Source: Lactiplantibacillus herbarum (GTDB taxonomy: Bacteria > Bacillota > Bacilli > Lactobacillales > Lactobacillaceae). Taken from it: 56,418 nt of DNA. This document shows, piece after piece, positions 56,217 to 56,418 of the stretch. Where the stretch lies: assembly GCF_001039045.1 (NCBI RefSeq), contig NZ_LFEE01000021.1:21474-77891 (forward strand), written 5' to 3'. Positions within the stretch are counted from its first letter, which is position 1, and the number at the start of each line of letters is the position of its first letter. Below the pieces are notes generated by a model, which was not told the origin of the DNA, made no database searches, and saw nothing but the letters and a program-made list of their open reading frames with translations. The translations under genes were made by a program, and so were the position numbers.

Positions 56217-56418
56217 TACTTTCCTTTAGCTTAATCAACCCGTACAGGAAAAGCAAGCTGCATTTTGAATCTCGAAAAATGAAAACTCACTAATAAATAA
56301 ACACCACCAACAACCTCCGTATTTTCTAAATCATCTATTTATGTCAGGACTTAGTTCACTGATTAATAACTATACATATTATGCTAGTTAAACTTATGTA
56401 GATAATGACACTTCCTAG
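56217..56418. other. Upstream region of ktrB to window end
   Basis: An AT-rich stretch without a coding frame. No cyclic-di-AMP (ydaO-type) riboswitch signature could be recognised. A TATAGT at about 56200 may be a -10 box, lacking a clear -35. Confidence 0.35.

Noticed and set aside
56181-56418. Cyclic-di-AMP riboswitch upstream of ktrB
   Set aside because: Known ydaO-type conserved segments were looked for and not found; the region is AT-rich without clear stems.

Overview
The window is a low-to-moderate GC Firmicute chromosome segment. It is almost certainly from the Lactiplantibacillus plantarum group (my inference from recognised protein sequences, gene order and surface-protein types; no database search was run). 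It is ordinary core genome: dense, operon-organised, with most genes on the minus strand. I see no prophage, insertion sequence, CRISPR array, tRNA or rRNA.

Layout. 1-382: no protein gene, but a strongly self-complementary + strand segment (105-285) that looks like an undescribed structured RNA; this is the most interesting unexplained signal. 383-6496: uvrC, an amino-acid ABC importer (glnPQ-like) behind four exact TTTATGCA repeats, two small orphan genes, a MazG-like hydrolase and engB. 6628-12046: clpX, tig, tuf (two tandem promoters) and a TPR-like gene. 12104-16926: rnjB-dapA, an MFS transporter, and the divergent pair rpsO/rpsT. 17040-21558: the late competence operon comEA-comEB-comEC with holA. 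21660-24065: ylbG-rsmD-coaD-Lon-like protease. 24216-28845: ftsW and pyc. 29116-33131: typA, then an LDH-like pseudoenzyme, a UPF0223 gene and an inositol monophosphatase. 33506-38382: pdhABCD with a cre-like site and leader hairpin. 38669-43333: def, a hypothetical membrane protein, rpoY-rnjA, a diacylglycerol-kinase-family gene and a small coiled-coil protein. 43496-50302: a LysM/P60 wall hydrolase, prs, recD2 (with an apparently frameshifted C-terminal tail), a TPR gene and a histidine phosphatase. 50551-53835: a three-gene WxL surface-protein cluster. 54155-56180: a ktrAB potassium uptake pair.

Themes. The window covers RNA turnover and transcription (RNase J1 with RpoY; RNase J2 with a degraded metal-binding motif), protein quality control (tig, clpX, def, tuf, typA), DNA repair and uptake (uvrC, recD2, comE), central carbon metabolism (pdh, pyc), and cell wall and surface (ftsW, dapA, P60, WxL). 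Many genes start with TTG or GTG; where the Shine-Dalgarno (SD) spacing decided a start I say so. Almost every operon ends in a clear intrinsic terminator, so transcription units can be read fairly confidently.

No new multi-gene system is evident. The candidates worth following are the structured RNA at 105-285, the TTTATGCA operator array, the catalytically degenerate LDH-like protein, the out-of-frame RecD2 tail, and the inverted repeats in the rpoY-rnjA and pdhA leaders.
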